Source: Gammaproteobacteria bacterium (lineage in GTDB: Bacteria; Pseudomonadota; Gammaproteobacteria; JABDBA01). Taken from it: 61,510 nt of DNA. The position numbers were made by a program, and so were the translations under genes. The notes beneath the pieces were generated by a model. It ran no database searches. It had not been told where the DNA came from and worked only from the letters and a program-made list of their open reading frames with translations. Shown here piece by piece: positions 17,467 through 26,450 of this stretch (its first letter is position 1; every line of letters begins with the position of its first letter). The DNA lies in assembly GCA_013288885.1 (NCBI GenBank), contig JABDBA010000011.1, positions 1 through 61,510 on the forward strand, written 5' to 3'.

Positions 17467-18528
17467 ATGCACATGTCATTTCTTTTAAAATCTCTAGAGC
17501 TTGCCACTATTAGCCGAGGATTTTGCGCACCTAACCCCGCTGTCGGTGCACTTGTAGTCAAAGACAACAAAATTTTAGCACAAGGTTTTCATCGTGGCAG
17601 TGGTCAACCTCATGCCGAAGTAGAAGCATTAAAAAATTTAGGTGAAAATGCTAACGGCGCAACCTTATATGTTTCGTTAGAGCCTTGTTGCCATTTTGGC
17701 AAAACGCCACCGTGTACTGATTTATTAATCCAACGCGGTATCAAACAAGTCGTTTTTGGTTTTCGCGATCCTAATCCACAAGTCACTGGCAAAAGTGAAA
17801 AGATTTTACGCGCTGCAGGCATTGAATATTTACATGTTCCTGCCATAGAAATCGATACATTTTATCAGAGTTATGCTTTTTGGTGGCAACACAAAAAACC
17901 CTTTGTTACTGCTAAATTAGCAATGAGTTTAGATGGAAAAATTGCCGGTGCGAATGGCACCCGTGTTAATATCACCAACAAAGATGCGCAATTGTTTACC
18001 CATCAACAACGTAAATTATCCGATGCTATTTTAACCACTATACAAACCATTCAAAAAGATGACCCCTTATTGAATGTACGTTTAGCCAATATAGAATATA
18101 AAAAACCACTTTATATTTTAGACAGTCAACTGGCAACGCCATTAAGCGCCAACATCTTTAGCAGTACAAAATCAATTACTTTATTTCATACAGACAATGT
18201 AAATCCCAAAAAATTGCAAGCCTTGAAAGCACAAGGTGCGCATTGTGTGGTTGTTCCAGGCGGTCATCATGGTTTAGATCTCGATGCCGTGCTGGCAAAA
18301 ATTGGCAATGATGGTATTCATGATTTGTGGATCGAAGCCGGTGGCCAATGCTTTAGTTCTTTTCTTAAACAACAACTCTTACAAAAAGCCTATATTTATA
18401 TCGCACCCAAATGGCTAGGCGCGCAAGCGCAAAATGCTTTTGTCGAAGATCATGATATTTTTGCCACAGTACAACAAAAAAATTGGCAGATATTGGGTGA
18501 AGATATGGTCTGTGAAATGAGGTGGTGA
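17467..18528 (+). CDS. ribD: Bifunctional riboflavin deaminase/reductase
   Basis: Second and third steps of riboflavin synthesis. The N-terminal deaminase domain (1-145) has zinc ligands H49 in HAE (49-51), C74 in LEPCCHFG and C83 in PPC. The C-terminal reductase domain (about 148-350) begins FVTAKLAMSLDGKIA. At 353 residues it is normal length. A second ATG two codons in (17473) is an equally possible start; neither has a strong ribosome binding site. First gene of the ribD-ribE-ribBA-ribH cluster. No FMN riboswitch was recognised in the 95 bases upstream. Confidence 0.95.
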   Translation: MHMSFLLKSLELATISRGFCAPNPAVGALVVKDNKILAQGFHRGSGQPHAEVEALKNLGENANGATLYVSLEPCCHFGKTPPCTDLLIQRGIKQVVFGFRDPNPQVTGKSEKILRAAGIEYLHVPAIEIDTFYQSYAFWWQHKKPFVTAKLAMSLDGKIAGANGTRVNITNKDAQLFTHQQRKLSDAILTTIQTIQKDDPLLNVRLANIEYKKPLYILDSQLATPLSANIFSSTKSITLFHTDNVNPKKLQALKAQGAHCVVVPGGHHGLDLDAVLAKIGNDGIHDLWIEAGGQCFSSFLKQQLLQKAYIYIAPKWLGAQAQNAFVEDHDIFATVQQKNWQILGEDMVCEMRW

Positions 18529-18563
18529 CAGAGGCATATTACCCCCCAACCCCATAATTTTGC

Positions 18564-18569
18564 TATAAT
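18564..18569 (+). promoter_or_regulatory. Candidate -10 element before ribE
   Basis: A perfect TATAAT lies 30 bases before the ribE start, in the 70-base gap after ribD, followed by a small AGCCCT...AGGGCT hairpin that ends at the start codon. No good -35 is spaced 16-18 bases upstream. It could give ribE-ribBA-ribH extra transcription independent of ribD. Confidence 0.35.
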
Positions 18570-18598
18570 AGCCCTTTAACCAACTCCTCCGAGGGCTT

Positions 18599-19192
18599 AT
18601 GTATACCGGCATTATCGACCATTGCGGAACTATCATCGAAATCAGTAAAACTGCCAACGCTTTAAAAGCATTAATTCAGTGCCAATTTACCGATATAGAA
18701 GAAGGTGAAAGCATCGCTGTTGATGGCATTTGCCTCACTGCGACACAACCGCAAAAACACCTTTTTAGCTGCGATATTTCACCTGAAACCTTAAATCTCA
18801 GCACCGCGCATGGTTTTACCCCACAGCGTAAAATCAACCTAGAACGTTCGCTACGCATGGGTGATCGCGTCGGTGGACATTGGGTCATGGGCCATGTCGA
18901 CACCCGTGGCATTGTGCAAAAAATCGTAAAACAAGCGGAATTTACTGAATTCCATATCGGTGGGCTAACCCCAGAAAACATGCAATATCTGCTCAAAAAG
19001 GGTAGTATTGCAGTTAATGGTGTGAGCTTAACGATCAACGAAGTATTGCCGGATGGCTTTAAAGTAATGCTGATACCGCATACATTGGAACGCACTAATC
19101 TCAGTGCTCTAACCAAGGATGACGAAGTCAATCTTGAATTCGATTGGATGGCACGGGTCATCGTCAATCAATATCAACAAATGAGCAGGTAA
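18599..19192 (+). CDS. ribE: Riboflavin synthase alpha chain
   Basis: Dismutates two 6,7-dimethyl-8-ribityllumazine molecules to riboflavin. At 197 residues it has two lumazine-binding barrels: [10 protein letters not shown] at the N-terminus with [10 protein letters not shown], and the repeat starting near residue 98 with [10 protein letters not shown]. It is 5 bases before the ribBA start, so almost certainly co-transcribed. This gene is called ribC in some species. Confidence 0.95.
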   Translation: MYTGIIDHCGTIIEISKTANALKALIQCQFTDIEEGESIAVDGICLTATQPQKHLFSCDISPETLNLSTAHGFTPQRKINLERSLRMGDRVGGHWVMGHVDTRGIVQKIVKQAEFTEFHIGGLTPENMQYLLKKGSIAVNGVSLTINEVLPDGFKVMLIPHTLERTNLSALTKDDEVNLEFDWMARVIVNQYQQMSR

Positions 19193-19197
19193 CTATT

Positions 19198-20403
19198 ATG
19201 TCAACTCCTTTTGCAAATCTCCATAAAGCGTTAGAAGATCTACGCCAAGGCCGCATGGTCGTTTTATTCGATGATGAAAATCGCGAAAATGAAGGCGATT
19301 TAATCATGGCCGCTGAAAAAGTAACGCCCGCTGCACTTAACTTTATGAACGCGCACGGGCGCGGCCTGATCTGTTTGGCCTTAGATGGCGCCTACATCGA
19401 TCGCTTACAAATTCCCATGATGGTGCAACGAAATTGTTCCGATAAAACCGCAGCTTATGCCATTTCCATCGAAGCGGCGCATGGCGTCACTACCGGTATT
19501 TCTGCCGCTGATCGCGCACATACTATTCTCACTGCGATTGACCCTAACAGCACGCCGAATGATATCGCACTACCTGGGCATATCTTTCCGTTACGCGCTC
19601 GCAAAAATGGTGTGCTCGAACGCATGGGGCATACAGAAGGTAGTGTTGATTTAACAAAACTCGCGGGCCTTGCGCCAGCTGCAGTGATTTGTGAGTGCCT
19701 CAACCCAGATGGTAATTCATCGCGTATGCCACAACTCAAAGAATTTGCCAAGCAACATAATTTAACCTTGATTTCAATTCGCGAAATTATAGACTATCGT
19801 TTAAGCAAAGAAACGTTGGTGGAGAATATTGCTACCTCGCGCTTACCCATCGAACCACACGGTGAATTCACTTTAAATATTTTTGCGGATCTATTGAGTG
19901 GTGATCATCACTTGGCGCTAATCCATGGCGAATTACGCCAAGACAAACCGATTCTAGTGCGCATGCATTCCGAATGTTTGACCGGCGATCTATTTGGCTC
20001 TAGCCGTTGTGATTGCGGCTGGCAATTACAACAATCACTGCATCGCCTCAGTGAAGAAGGTGGCATATTACTATATTTGCGACAAGAAGGCCGCGGCATT
20101 GGTTTAGCGAATAAAATAAAAGCGTATGCATTACAAGACCAAGGTTTGGATACTATCGAAGCAAACCATCAATTAGGCTTTTCAGCCGACCAACGCGATT
20201 ATTGGATAGGCGCACAAATTTTACGACAACTGGGTATTCAGCAAATTCGTTTGCTAACCAACAACCCACAAAAAATGGCGGAGTTAACTCGCTATGGGAT
20301 TGAAATTATTGAGCGCGAACCTATTACCATGTTACCCACGGATGAAAATGCGCGTTATCTAATGACTAAACAAAATAAATTAGGACATTTGCTAAATTTA
20401 TAA
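19198..20403 (+). CDS. ribBA: Fused 3,4-dihydroxy-2-butanone-4-phosphate synthase / GTP cyclohydrolase II
   Basis: Supplies both precursors of riboflavin. It is 401 residues from the chosen ATG. The N-terminal RibB domain (1-200) has [17 protein letters not shown] and the phosphate/metal residues [11 protein letters not shown]. The C-terminal RibA domain (about 205-400) has [18 protein letters not shown] with the zinc cysteines, and RQEGRGIGL with the catalytic Arg. Both halves look intact, unlike many gammaproteobacterial fusions with a degenerate RibA half. An ATG 54 bases upstream would overlap ribE and is not used here. Confidence 0.94.
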   Translation: MSTPFANLHKALEDLRQGRMVVLFDDENRENEGDLIMAAEKVTPAALNFMNAHGRGLICLALDGAYIDRLQIPMMVQRNCSDKTAAYAISIEAAHGVTTGISAADRAHTILTAIDPNSTPNDIALPGHIFPLRARKNGVLERMGHTEGSVDLTKLAGLAPAAVICECLNPDGNSSRMPQLKEFAKQHNLTLISIREIIDYRLSKETLVENIATSRLPIEPHGEFTLNIFADLLSGDHHLALIHGELRQDKPILVRMHSECLTGDLFGSSRCDCGWQLQQSLHRLSEEGGILLYLRQEGRGIGLANKIKAYALQDQGLDTIEANHQLGFSADQRDYWIGAQILRQLGIQQIRLLTNNPQKMAELTRYGIEIIEREPITMLPTDENARYLMTKQNKLGHLLNL

Positions 20404-20416
20404 CTGGAAAAAAACC

Positions 20417-20857
20417 ATGAAAGAAAATTTTAAAATCGCATTGGTCATCAGTCGTTTTAATGAAGATATCACCCGCTTATTATATGAAGGTGCGCTACAA
20501 CGCTTAAAAGAAGTTTCGTTTCCTGAGGAAAATATAACTGCTATCTGGGTCCCCGGTGCGGTAGAAATCCCCGTTGTCGCCCAACATTTAATACACAAAG
20601 GGTATTACGCAGCAGTTATTACACTGGGAGCAGTTATTCAAGGCGAAACAACGCATTTTGATTATGTTTGTGATCAAGTCAGCCAAGGTTGCCAACGAGT
20701 AGCGTTGGATTATGGTGTTCCGGTTATTTTTGGGGTATTAACAACCAGCAATAAAGAACAAGCACTAGATCGTTGCGGTGGCAAACACGGGCATAAAGGC
20801 CGCGAAGCAGTTGATGCCGCCTTGGAAATGGTTTCCATACTCCATCAAATTGGCTAA
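20417..20857 (+). CDS. ribH: 6,7-dimethyl-8-ribityllumazine synthase
   Basis: Condenses 5-amino-6-ribitylaminouracil with the butanone phosphate. The 146 residues include ALVISRFNEDIT at the N-terminus, WVPGAVEIPVVA (44-55), and the proton-transferring histidine H80 in GETTHFDYV. The GGA ribosome binding site overlaps the end of the short gap after ribBA (13 bases). In many relatives nusB follows; here a membrane protein gene follows after 6 bases. Confidence 0.95.
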   Translation: MKENFKIALVISRFNEDITRLLYEGALQRLKEVSFPEENITAIWVPGAVEIPVVAQHLIHKGYYAAVITLGAVIQGETTHFDYVCDQVSQGCQRVALDYGVPVIFGVLTTSNKEQALDRCGGKHGHKGREAVDAALEMVSILHQIG

Positions 20858-20863
20858 TTTTCA

Positions 20864-21568
20864 ATGGATAATGCAACTGCCGTACACACATTACCTGTTT
20901 GGATCTGGTTATCCTGTGCAATTATCATCGTAGGTGTTGTTACGCTCATTTATAGTCAAGGAAATTGGCGTACGACTTCCATCTTTGTCGGCCTTGCATT
21001 ATTAGTTACTTTTTTGGCAGCAGGATATGACAGTTGGAACCTCTACCTCAATTCACATTTCATCGGCGAATATGATCTTGAAGGTGTACCGCACCCCGAT
21101 GCAGGCCCTGGCTGGTCTATTTTATGGGATACCTGGCCATTGTGGTTACTACCCAGTGGCATTGCTATATTGCTGGTATTATTAATTGAGCGCAGCGTAC
21201 ATTATTTCGTAACGGGGAAAAAATCTATTGCACAACCACTAGAAACCACTGACACGGTGGATTTTGGCATTCACGATATTAACAAGCAATTGGAATTAAC
21301 CGGGTTAAAACAAGAAATCACTCACTTAAAAGAACGTTTAGCAACCACTATTGCGATGGCAGAACAACAAATTGATAGCAATTTAAATCTTGAAATTAAA
21401 ATGAGCCACCTTGAAGATCAACAGCAAAAAGAACTATTATTGTTTAACGATAAAATCGCCACACTGGAATTAGAACTCGAGCAACAAAAAAATAAAAACC
21501 AACAACTGATCGGCTTGACCTTACAACAAGCCGAACAGATTGTACGTTTAGAAAGCCCATCATCTTAA
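20864..21568 (+). CDS. Membrane protein with C-terminal coiled coil, unknown function
   Basis: 234 residues, family not recognised. Three hydrophobic segments can be seen at about residues 11-33, 39-57 and 92-112. A cytoplasmic-looking, highly charged coiled coil (about 145-232), rich in Leu, Gln, Glu and Lys, ends the protein. The first ATG lies 6 bases after ribH, so it is the last gene of the riboflavin operon, in the place where nusB often sits. The C-terminal coil suggests an oligomerising or scaffold role. Nothing links it directly to flavin chemistry. Confidence 0.65.
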   Translation: MDNATAVHTLPVWIWLSCAIIIVGVVTLIYSQGNWRTTSIFVGLALLVTFLAAGYDSWNLYLNSHFIGEYDLEGVPHPDAGPGWSILWDTWPLWLLPSGIAILLVLLIERSVHYFVTGKKSIAQPLETTDTVDFGIHDINKQLELTGLKQEITHLKERLATTIAMAEQQIDSNLNLEIKMSHLEDQQQKELLLFNDKIATLELELEQQKNKNQQLIGLTLQQAEQIVRLESPSS

Positions 21569-21571
21569 GGT

Positions 21572-22840
21572 TTATATAGTAGCACGGTGGGATGGCCTAG
21601 TTGTTTTTAACAGCGCTTTATCTTTTGGCCTTTCGGCTTTTATTCGTGATAATTCTTGCGCAAAATAATCGACATCTTTTGTACTATATTGAGGATTCAA
21701 TTCTTCATTAAAATCTTTGATGATACTTCGCCATACTTCTCGCTTATCTTTGCGCCTAAATATTTTTTCTCCATAGCGTGCTTTATAAGCACAATTAATA
21801 ACATAGGTGTCAAACTTTTGTTTGTTAGTTTGCATAGATCCTGTTGCATTGAGTAATTCGCCAGATATTTTAGTTATCTTCAGGGCCACAGGTACATTTT
21901 TATTTTTTTGGCCTTTGAGAATTGCCTGCATCAATATAGTCAGCTTATCTTTATATTGCTCCTCCCCATCTGCGATTTTGCTTTCGATAGCATTTCCGGT
22001 AAATCCATAAAGCGCAGTGGCAAATTGTGTGGTCAGTATTTTTTCATCAGATGAAACTGGCTGCGGCGGCCCAGATGGCGGCATTGGGGGTGGTAATAGA
22101 GTAGATGTCGATACTGTGCTTTGCGCCCACGGTGTATCACCAAGCGTATGAGATCTTTTATGCTTATCGTCGTTACTTTTGAACCAACCAAGAGGCTTCA
22201 CATACTTATTTGGTACTCCAGTCACTATCAAACTCACAGATCGTGGCGGTCCATTTTTTGTTTTTGGTTTACTCGCAAACAACTGTAACCTAACCCCATT
22301 AATGTGCTGCAATAACTTTTCAATTATGGCTTCCACACACTTGCGAGCTACCATATAGTTCGGATCATCAATATTTCTGCGCCAAGTTTCTTTAGGCGCT
22401 TTGTTTTTGTCTCGCAATTCTTCTACATCCTGAATTTCAATATCTAAATATCCCCTTCCATACTTACCTGGTTTAATTGTATAAAGCATCCCACCACCAT
22501 CATTAAGTGTTGTGTGCATCCCAGTATATTTATCGCTTTCAATTAGATTTGTGAGTGTTTCAGAAAATAAAATATATTGATCCCTATAGAGACCAATATT
22601 ACTTAGTGATTGATCTAAAGCATGTACTTGTATTTTTCCAGTGGGCTTTAAATCTATATTCTCAGTAAGATTAGGAATAGTCTCTTTCCCTACCAACCAA
22701 ATAACAGGATCTTTAAATACATCCTGTTTAATAGCATCCACTGTAATTTTTTGCTCAGGCATAAATAATGTCTGGGGTAATTGTGGTAACATTTCAGAAT
22801 CAAATCCATCAGGGAATCGTATTTTTATAGTAACAGGCAT
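21572..22840 (-). CDS. Orphan protein, candidate secreted effector (PmrA-box gene)
   Basis: 422 residues, no family recognised, no signal peptide or membrane segment. The N-terminal part (1-215) looks beta-rich and globular. A proline-rich hinge follows at about 248-265 (LPPPMPPSGPPQPVSSDE), then a mostly helical, basic C-terminal part (about 268-422) ending with TTRPSHRATI. A domain-linker-domain design with a basic tail is common in bacterial effectors. GGAGAG lies 7 bases before the ATG. The upstream promoter contains a well-formed PmrA-type box with an exact copy of the spacing seen at two other orphans. Convergent with the riboflavin operon (3-base gap). Confidence 0.72.
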   Translation of the reverse strand: MPVTIKIRFPDGFDSEMLPQLPQTLFMPEQKITVDAIKQDVFKDPVIWLVGKETIPNLTENIDLKPTGKIQVHALDQSLSNIGLYRDQYILFSETLTNLIESDKYTGMHTTLNDGGGMLYTIKPGKYGRGYLDIEIQDVEELRDKNKAPKETWRRNIDDPNYMVARKCVEAIIEKLLQHINGVRLQLFASKPKTKNGPPRSVSLIVTGVPNKYVKPLGWFKSNDDKHKRSHTLGDTPWAQSTVSTSTLLPPPMPPSGPPQPVSSDEKILTTQFATALYGFTGNAIESKIADGEEQYKDKLTILMQAILKGQKNKNVPVALKITKISGELLNATGSMQTNKQKFDTYVINCAYKARYGEKIFRRKDKREVWRSIIKDFNEELNPQYSTKDVDYFAQELSRIKAERPKDKALLKTTRPSHRATI

Positions 22841-22894
22841 AATATCTCTCCAAATAAGTGCTTAATCTAAGGCTACAACAACTCGATAGGGTCG

Positions 22895-22927
22895 AGTATA
22901 CGCCTCGATCCTTAAGGTTTTCTTAAA
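22895..22927 (-). promoter_or_regulatory. PmrA-type box plus -10 element upstream of the 22840 orphan gene
   Basis: Read on the minus strand: TTTAA (22927-22923), GAAAAC, CTTAA (22916-22912), 11 bases, then TATACT (22900-22895). The 16-base core TTAAGAAAACCTTAAG is identical to that of the 15021 site. The -10 matches 5 of 6 bases. The leader would be about 50 bases. Confidence 0.75.
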
Positions 22928-22958
22928 TTAATGATTTGATTGAAAAAAAGCTCGGGCT

Positions 22959-25172
22959 TTAAGGTTTATTTTGCTTACCACTGCGCAACAACTCGGTAAT
23001 GCCTTCTGTGGTTAATGGCCGACTGAAATAATATCCTTGCGCTTCGTTACAATGACTAGCACGCAGAAATTCAAGTTGTTCTTTAGTTTCTACCCCTTCA
23101 GCCAATACGCGTAATTTTAACGTTTTTGCTACCGACATAATAGCAGCGATAATTGCCGTATCTTCTGGATCGGGGCTTATGTAATGTACAAACGATTGGT
23201 CGATCTTAATTTTATCGATAGGGAATAACTTGAGATAACTTAAGCTGGAATATCCAGTACCAAAATCATCAATCACTAAATCAATGCCCATATCTTTAAT
23301 GGCTTTTAATTTATTATTAATGCTTTCGCGATTATGAATAAGAATACTTTCGGTTAACTCGAATTCTAAGTGTTTAGGGTTGACTTTTGTCTCGGTGATA
23401 ATTTTTTGAATAACTTCTACCAGATCTTTTTGCTTGAGTTGTTGCGCAGATATATTAATCGCCATTCTCAAAGCAGGTAAACCAAGCTTTTGCCAAGTCA
23501 TTTGTTGTACACACGCAGCGCGCAATACCCATTCACTGATCGGTAGGATCAACCCAATCTCTTCTGCCAAGGGAATAAATTCCAGAGGAGGAATGATACC
23601 CAACTTTGGGTGCTGCCAGCGTAATAATGCTTCCACACCAAAAATGGACCCGTTCGTTAAATCAATGAGTGGCTGATAATAAAGAATAAATTCATTCTTT
23701 TCTAAAGCAATGCGCAAATTATTTTCTAAAGTTAAACGCTCTTGCGCACGAGTATTCATCTCTTTGGTATAAAACTGCGGCAGATTGCTAGCAGCTTCCT
23801 TAGCACGATACATGGCAATATCAGCATTGCGCAACAAAGTAGTAATATCTTCGCCATCTTTTGGGTAAATGCTTATGCCAACACTAGCAGTAATGCGCAA
23901 TTCCTTATCATCAATTTTTATCGGTTTACTGATTGCATCCAAACAAACACATGCGATGGGTAGTACATGCTCTTCTTTTTCCAAAGAAGTAATAATCATG
24001 ACAAATTCGTCACCACCGAGTCGCGCCACCGTATCACTTTCACGAACATGTGAACTAAGGCGGCGCCCAATCTCTTGCAATAATTTATCGCCTGCGTTAT
24101 GGCCCATGGAGTCATTGATTAATTTCAATCGATCCAAATCGAAAAACAAAATCCCAATAAATAGTTTAGTCCGCTTAGCGTGCGCAATGGCTAAATGTAA
24201 GTGATCAAGCAGCAGCGAGCGATTAGGCAGGCCAGTTAAAATATCATGTGTTGCTTGAAAAGCCAGTTGTAATTCCAATTCTTTGCGTTGTGTTATATCA
24301 CGATAACACCAAATTCGTCCTTCAAAACGATCTTCAATTTTTTGCGGTTGTGAGTAGCATTCAATGACACGTCCATTTTTACATTTTAATTCTTCAAAAA
24401 AAATCGTTTTAACATCGATATCTAATTCTTTTACCTTAGCAAGGTAAATCTCAGCATGGCGAATCTGTTCAGCAATATTTTTTTGCGCATCTGCTTCACT
24501 GCCGGTTTTTAATAGTTTTTCTGCAATGCCCCAGATATCAATAAACTTCTGATTGAAATTAAGTATTTTACCATCTATACCTACCGCTAATATACCATCG
24601 GTGGTTGAATCTAATGTCGCTCTTAATTCGGCCGTGCGCATATCAACTTTTTCTTCTAAATCACTGAGTTGTTTTTTTACTTGCTGTGTTAAGCTCCATT
24701 TTTTGGTCAGCGCACAAGCTAATTGACGAATTTCAACATTATCAAACGGTTTTTTGAGAATTAATAAACGATCTGACTGCCCTAATTTCTTAATGGTATC
24801 AGACCAGGAATAATCAGAATAAGCAGTGCAAATGACAATCTGAATATCTTTATCGACTAACCAAATATGGCTAATGGTCTCAACACCATCCCACCCGGGT
24901 GGCATACGAATATCGACAAAAGCCAAGGCATAAGGCTTACCTGCTTTTATGGCGTCACATACCAAATTATAGCCTTCTTCGCCTTGATGGGCCGAATCGA
25001 TGTGAAAATTGGGCAGATCCTCAACACCTGAGTCTAACTTACCCAATAATTCTGCTTCAATAGCGCGAATTTTAGCGATCTCTTTGTCTTCGGGTTGTAA
25101 TATCTTACGTACATCATCATGAATGGCAGGATTATCATCGATAACTAATATGCGATAGTTTTCAGCGTTCAT
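22959..25172 (-). CDS. Response regulator with PAS, GGDEF and EAL domains
   Basis: Cyclic-di-GMP turnover protein of 737 residues. The N-terminal receiver (about 5-150) has acidic DD12-13 and phospho-acceptor D87 (AFVDIRMPP). A PAS domain lies at about 185-300. The diguanylate cyclase domain (about 310-470) has an intact RLGGDEFVMI. The phosphodiesterase domain (about 485-735) has EALLRW, DDFGTGYSSL and AEGVET. Both enzyme motifs look complete, so net activity depends on regulation. It is divergent from the FIST/histidine kinase pair, whose kinase could phosphorylate the receiver. The longer-than-usual receiver has an insertion at residues 30-60. Confidence 0.93.
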   Translation of the reverse strand: MNAENYRILVIDDNPAIHDDVRKILQPEDKEIAKIRAIEAELLGKLDSGVEDLPNFHIDSAHQGEEGYNLVCDAIKAGKPYALAFVDIRMPPGWDGVETISHIWLVDKDIQIVICTAYSDYSWSDTIKKLGQSDRLLILKKPFDNVEIRQLACALTKKWSLTQQVKKQLSDLEEKVDMRTAELRATLDSTTDGILAVGIDGKILNFNQKFIDIWGIAEKLLKTGSEADAQKNIAEQIRHAEIYLAKVKELDIDVKTIFFEELKCKNGRVIECYSQPQKIEDRFEGRIWCYRDITQRKELELQLAFQATHDILTGLPNRSLLLDHLHLAIAHAKRTKLFIGILFFDLDRLKLINDSMGHNAGDKLLQEIGRRLSSHVRESDTVARLGGDEFVMIITSLEKEEHVLPIACVCLDAISKPIKIDDKELRITASVGISIYPKDGEDITTLLRNADIAMYRAKEAASNLPQFYTKEMNTRAQERLTLENNLRIALEKNEFILYYQPLIDLTNGSIFGVEALLRWQHPKLGIIPPLEFIPLAEEIGLILPISEWVLRAACVQQMTWQKLGLPALRMAINISAQQLKQKDLVEVIQKIITETKVNPKHLEFELTESILIHNRESINNKLKAIKDMGIDLVIDDFGTGYSSLSYLKLFPIDKIKIDQSFVHYISPDPEDTAIIAAIMSVAKTLKLRVLAEGVETKEQLEFLRASHCNEAQGYYFSRPLTTEGITELLRSGKQNKP

Positions 25173-25281
25173 CGTTACTCCCTGTAAACGTATATCTAAA
25201 TTGTAGGCGTTGACCTGGAAAAATCAAGGAAAATGGTATAAAATATATATAATGGATGTAAGTTAACAAGGAGAATGTGTA

Positions 25282-26439
25282 ATGGAACTACAATCATTTC
25301 AATATATTAACGGCAAAGGATGGTCTGTTAAAAACTTCCCCACACTCGATTCAGACAACACACTCATTTTGATATTTGCTGCACCAGAATTTATTAATAA
25401 TCCTGCCCCCATTAAAGAACTGGCAAAAGCTTACCCCAAAGCTAAAATGATTGGATGTTCCGGCGCAGGGGAAATATGTGGCGCTCACATCTTAGATAAA
25501 AGCCTCATTGTAGCTGTTGCAAAATTTGATAAAACTCAAATCGAAATAGTAAAAACGCAAATAAAAGCGATGGATGGTTCGTTAGCAGCGGGCGAGCAAA
25601 TTAGTAAACAACTTAATAAAACAAATCTGCGTTCTATATTTGTATTATCAGATGGTTTGCAAGTGAATGGCTCCGAACTCGTAAAAGGGTTAAATAAAAT
25701 TAGTGATAAAGAAGTGGTTATCACTGGAGGCTTAGCTGGTGATGGTAGTGCGTTCAAAAAAACATGGACTATCTTCAATGGAGAAATTTTAACCGACAGC
25801 ATTGTCGCCGTAGGTTTATATGGCGATAACATTCAAATCGGTCATGCTTCGCGTGGTGGTTGGGACATTTTTGGGCCAGAACGCCGTATTACGAATTCAA
25901 AAAATAATATTTTACTTGAATTGGATGGACGCCCTGCTCTTGCTCTCTATAAAGAATATTTAGGTGAGCGGGCCAATGGATTACCTGCCACTGGTTTATT
26001 ATATCCATTAGCCATTCGCAAAGATGCATCCGATACCCGACAATTGGTTCGAACAATTTTGGCAATTGATGAAAAAAAACAATCGTTAACTTTTGCTGGT
26101 GATGTACCACAAGGCTATCTTGCCCAATTAATGCGCGCCAATTTTGATCGTTTAATTGCTAGTGCCAGCGAAACTGGCGAGATCGTCACTAAAACAACCC
26201 ACTGCGGATTAGATAAAAATAATGCTACTTCTATTCTTGCTGTAGCCATTAGTTGTGTCGGTAGAAGGCTGTTACTGGGTGAACGTACCGAAGAAGAAAC
26301 AGAATCACTGATCGAAACTTTACCAAAAGGCACTACTCAAATTGGGTTTTATTCTTACGGAGAAATTTCGCCATTTACAACGGGTTCTTGTGATTTACAT
26401 AATCAAACCATGACGCTTACTACTTTTTGTGAAAAATAA
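25282..26439 (+). CDS. FIST-domain sensor protein
   Basis: 385 residues. The FIST N domain includes AKMIGCSGAGEICGAHIL (about residues 54-71) and GGLAGDGSAF (about 151-160). The FIST C domain follows, with RAQ-like HASRGGWDIFGPER and PFTTGSCDLHNQTMT near the end. FIST proteins are soluble ligand sensors, proposed for small molecules such as amino acids, that act with signal-transduction proteins. AAGGAG lies before the ATG. The following kinase gene starts 11 bases after its stop, so they form one operon and probably one sensory unit. Confidence 0.88.
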   Translation: MELQSFQYINGKGWSVKNFPTLDSDNTLILIFAAPEFINNPAPIKELAKAYPKAKMIGCSGAGEICGAHILDKSLIVAVAKFDKTQIEIVKTQIKAMDGSLAAGEQISKQLNKTNLRSIFVLSDGLQVNGSELVKGLNKISDKEVVITGGLAGDGSAFKKTWTIFNGEILTDSIVAVGLYGDNIQIGHASRGGWDIFGPERRITNSKNNILLELDGRPALALYKEYLGERANGLPATGLLYPLAIRKDASDTRQLVRTILAIDEKKQSLTFAGDVPQGYLAQLMRANFDRLIASASETGEIVTKTTHCGLDKNNATSILAVAISCVGRRLLLGERTEEETESLIETLPKGTTQIGFYSYGEISPFTTGSCDLHNQTMTLTTFCEK

Positions 26440-26450
26440 CTGAGATTTTG

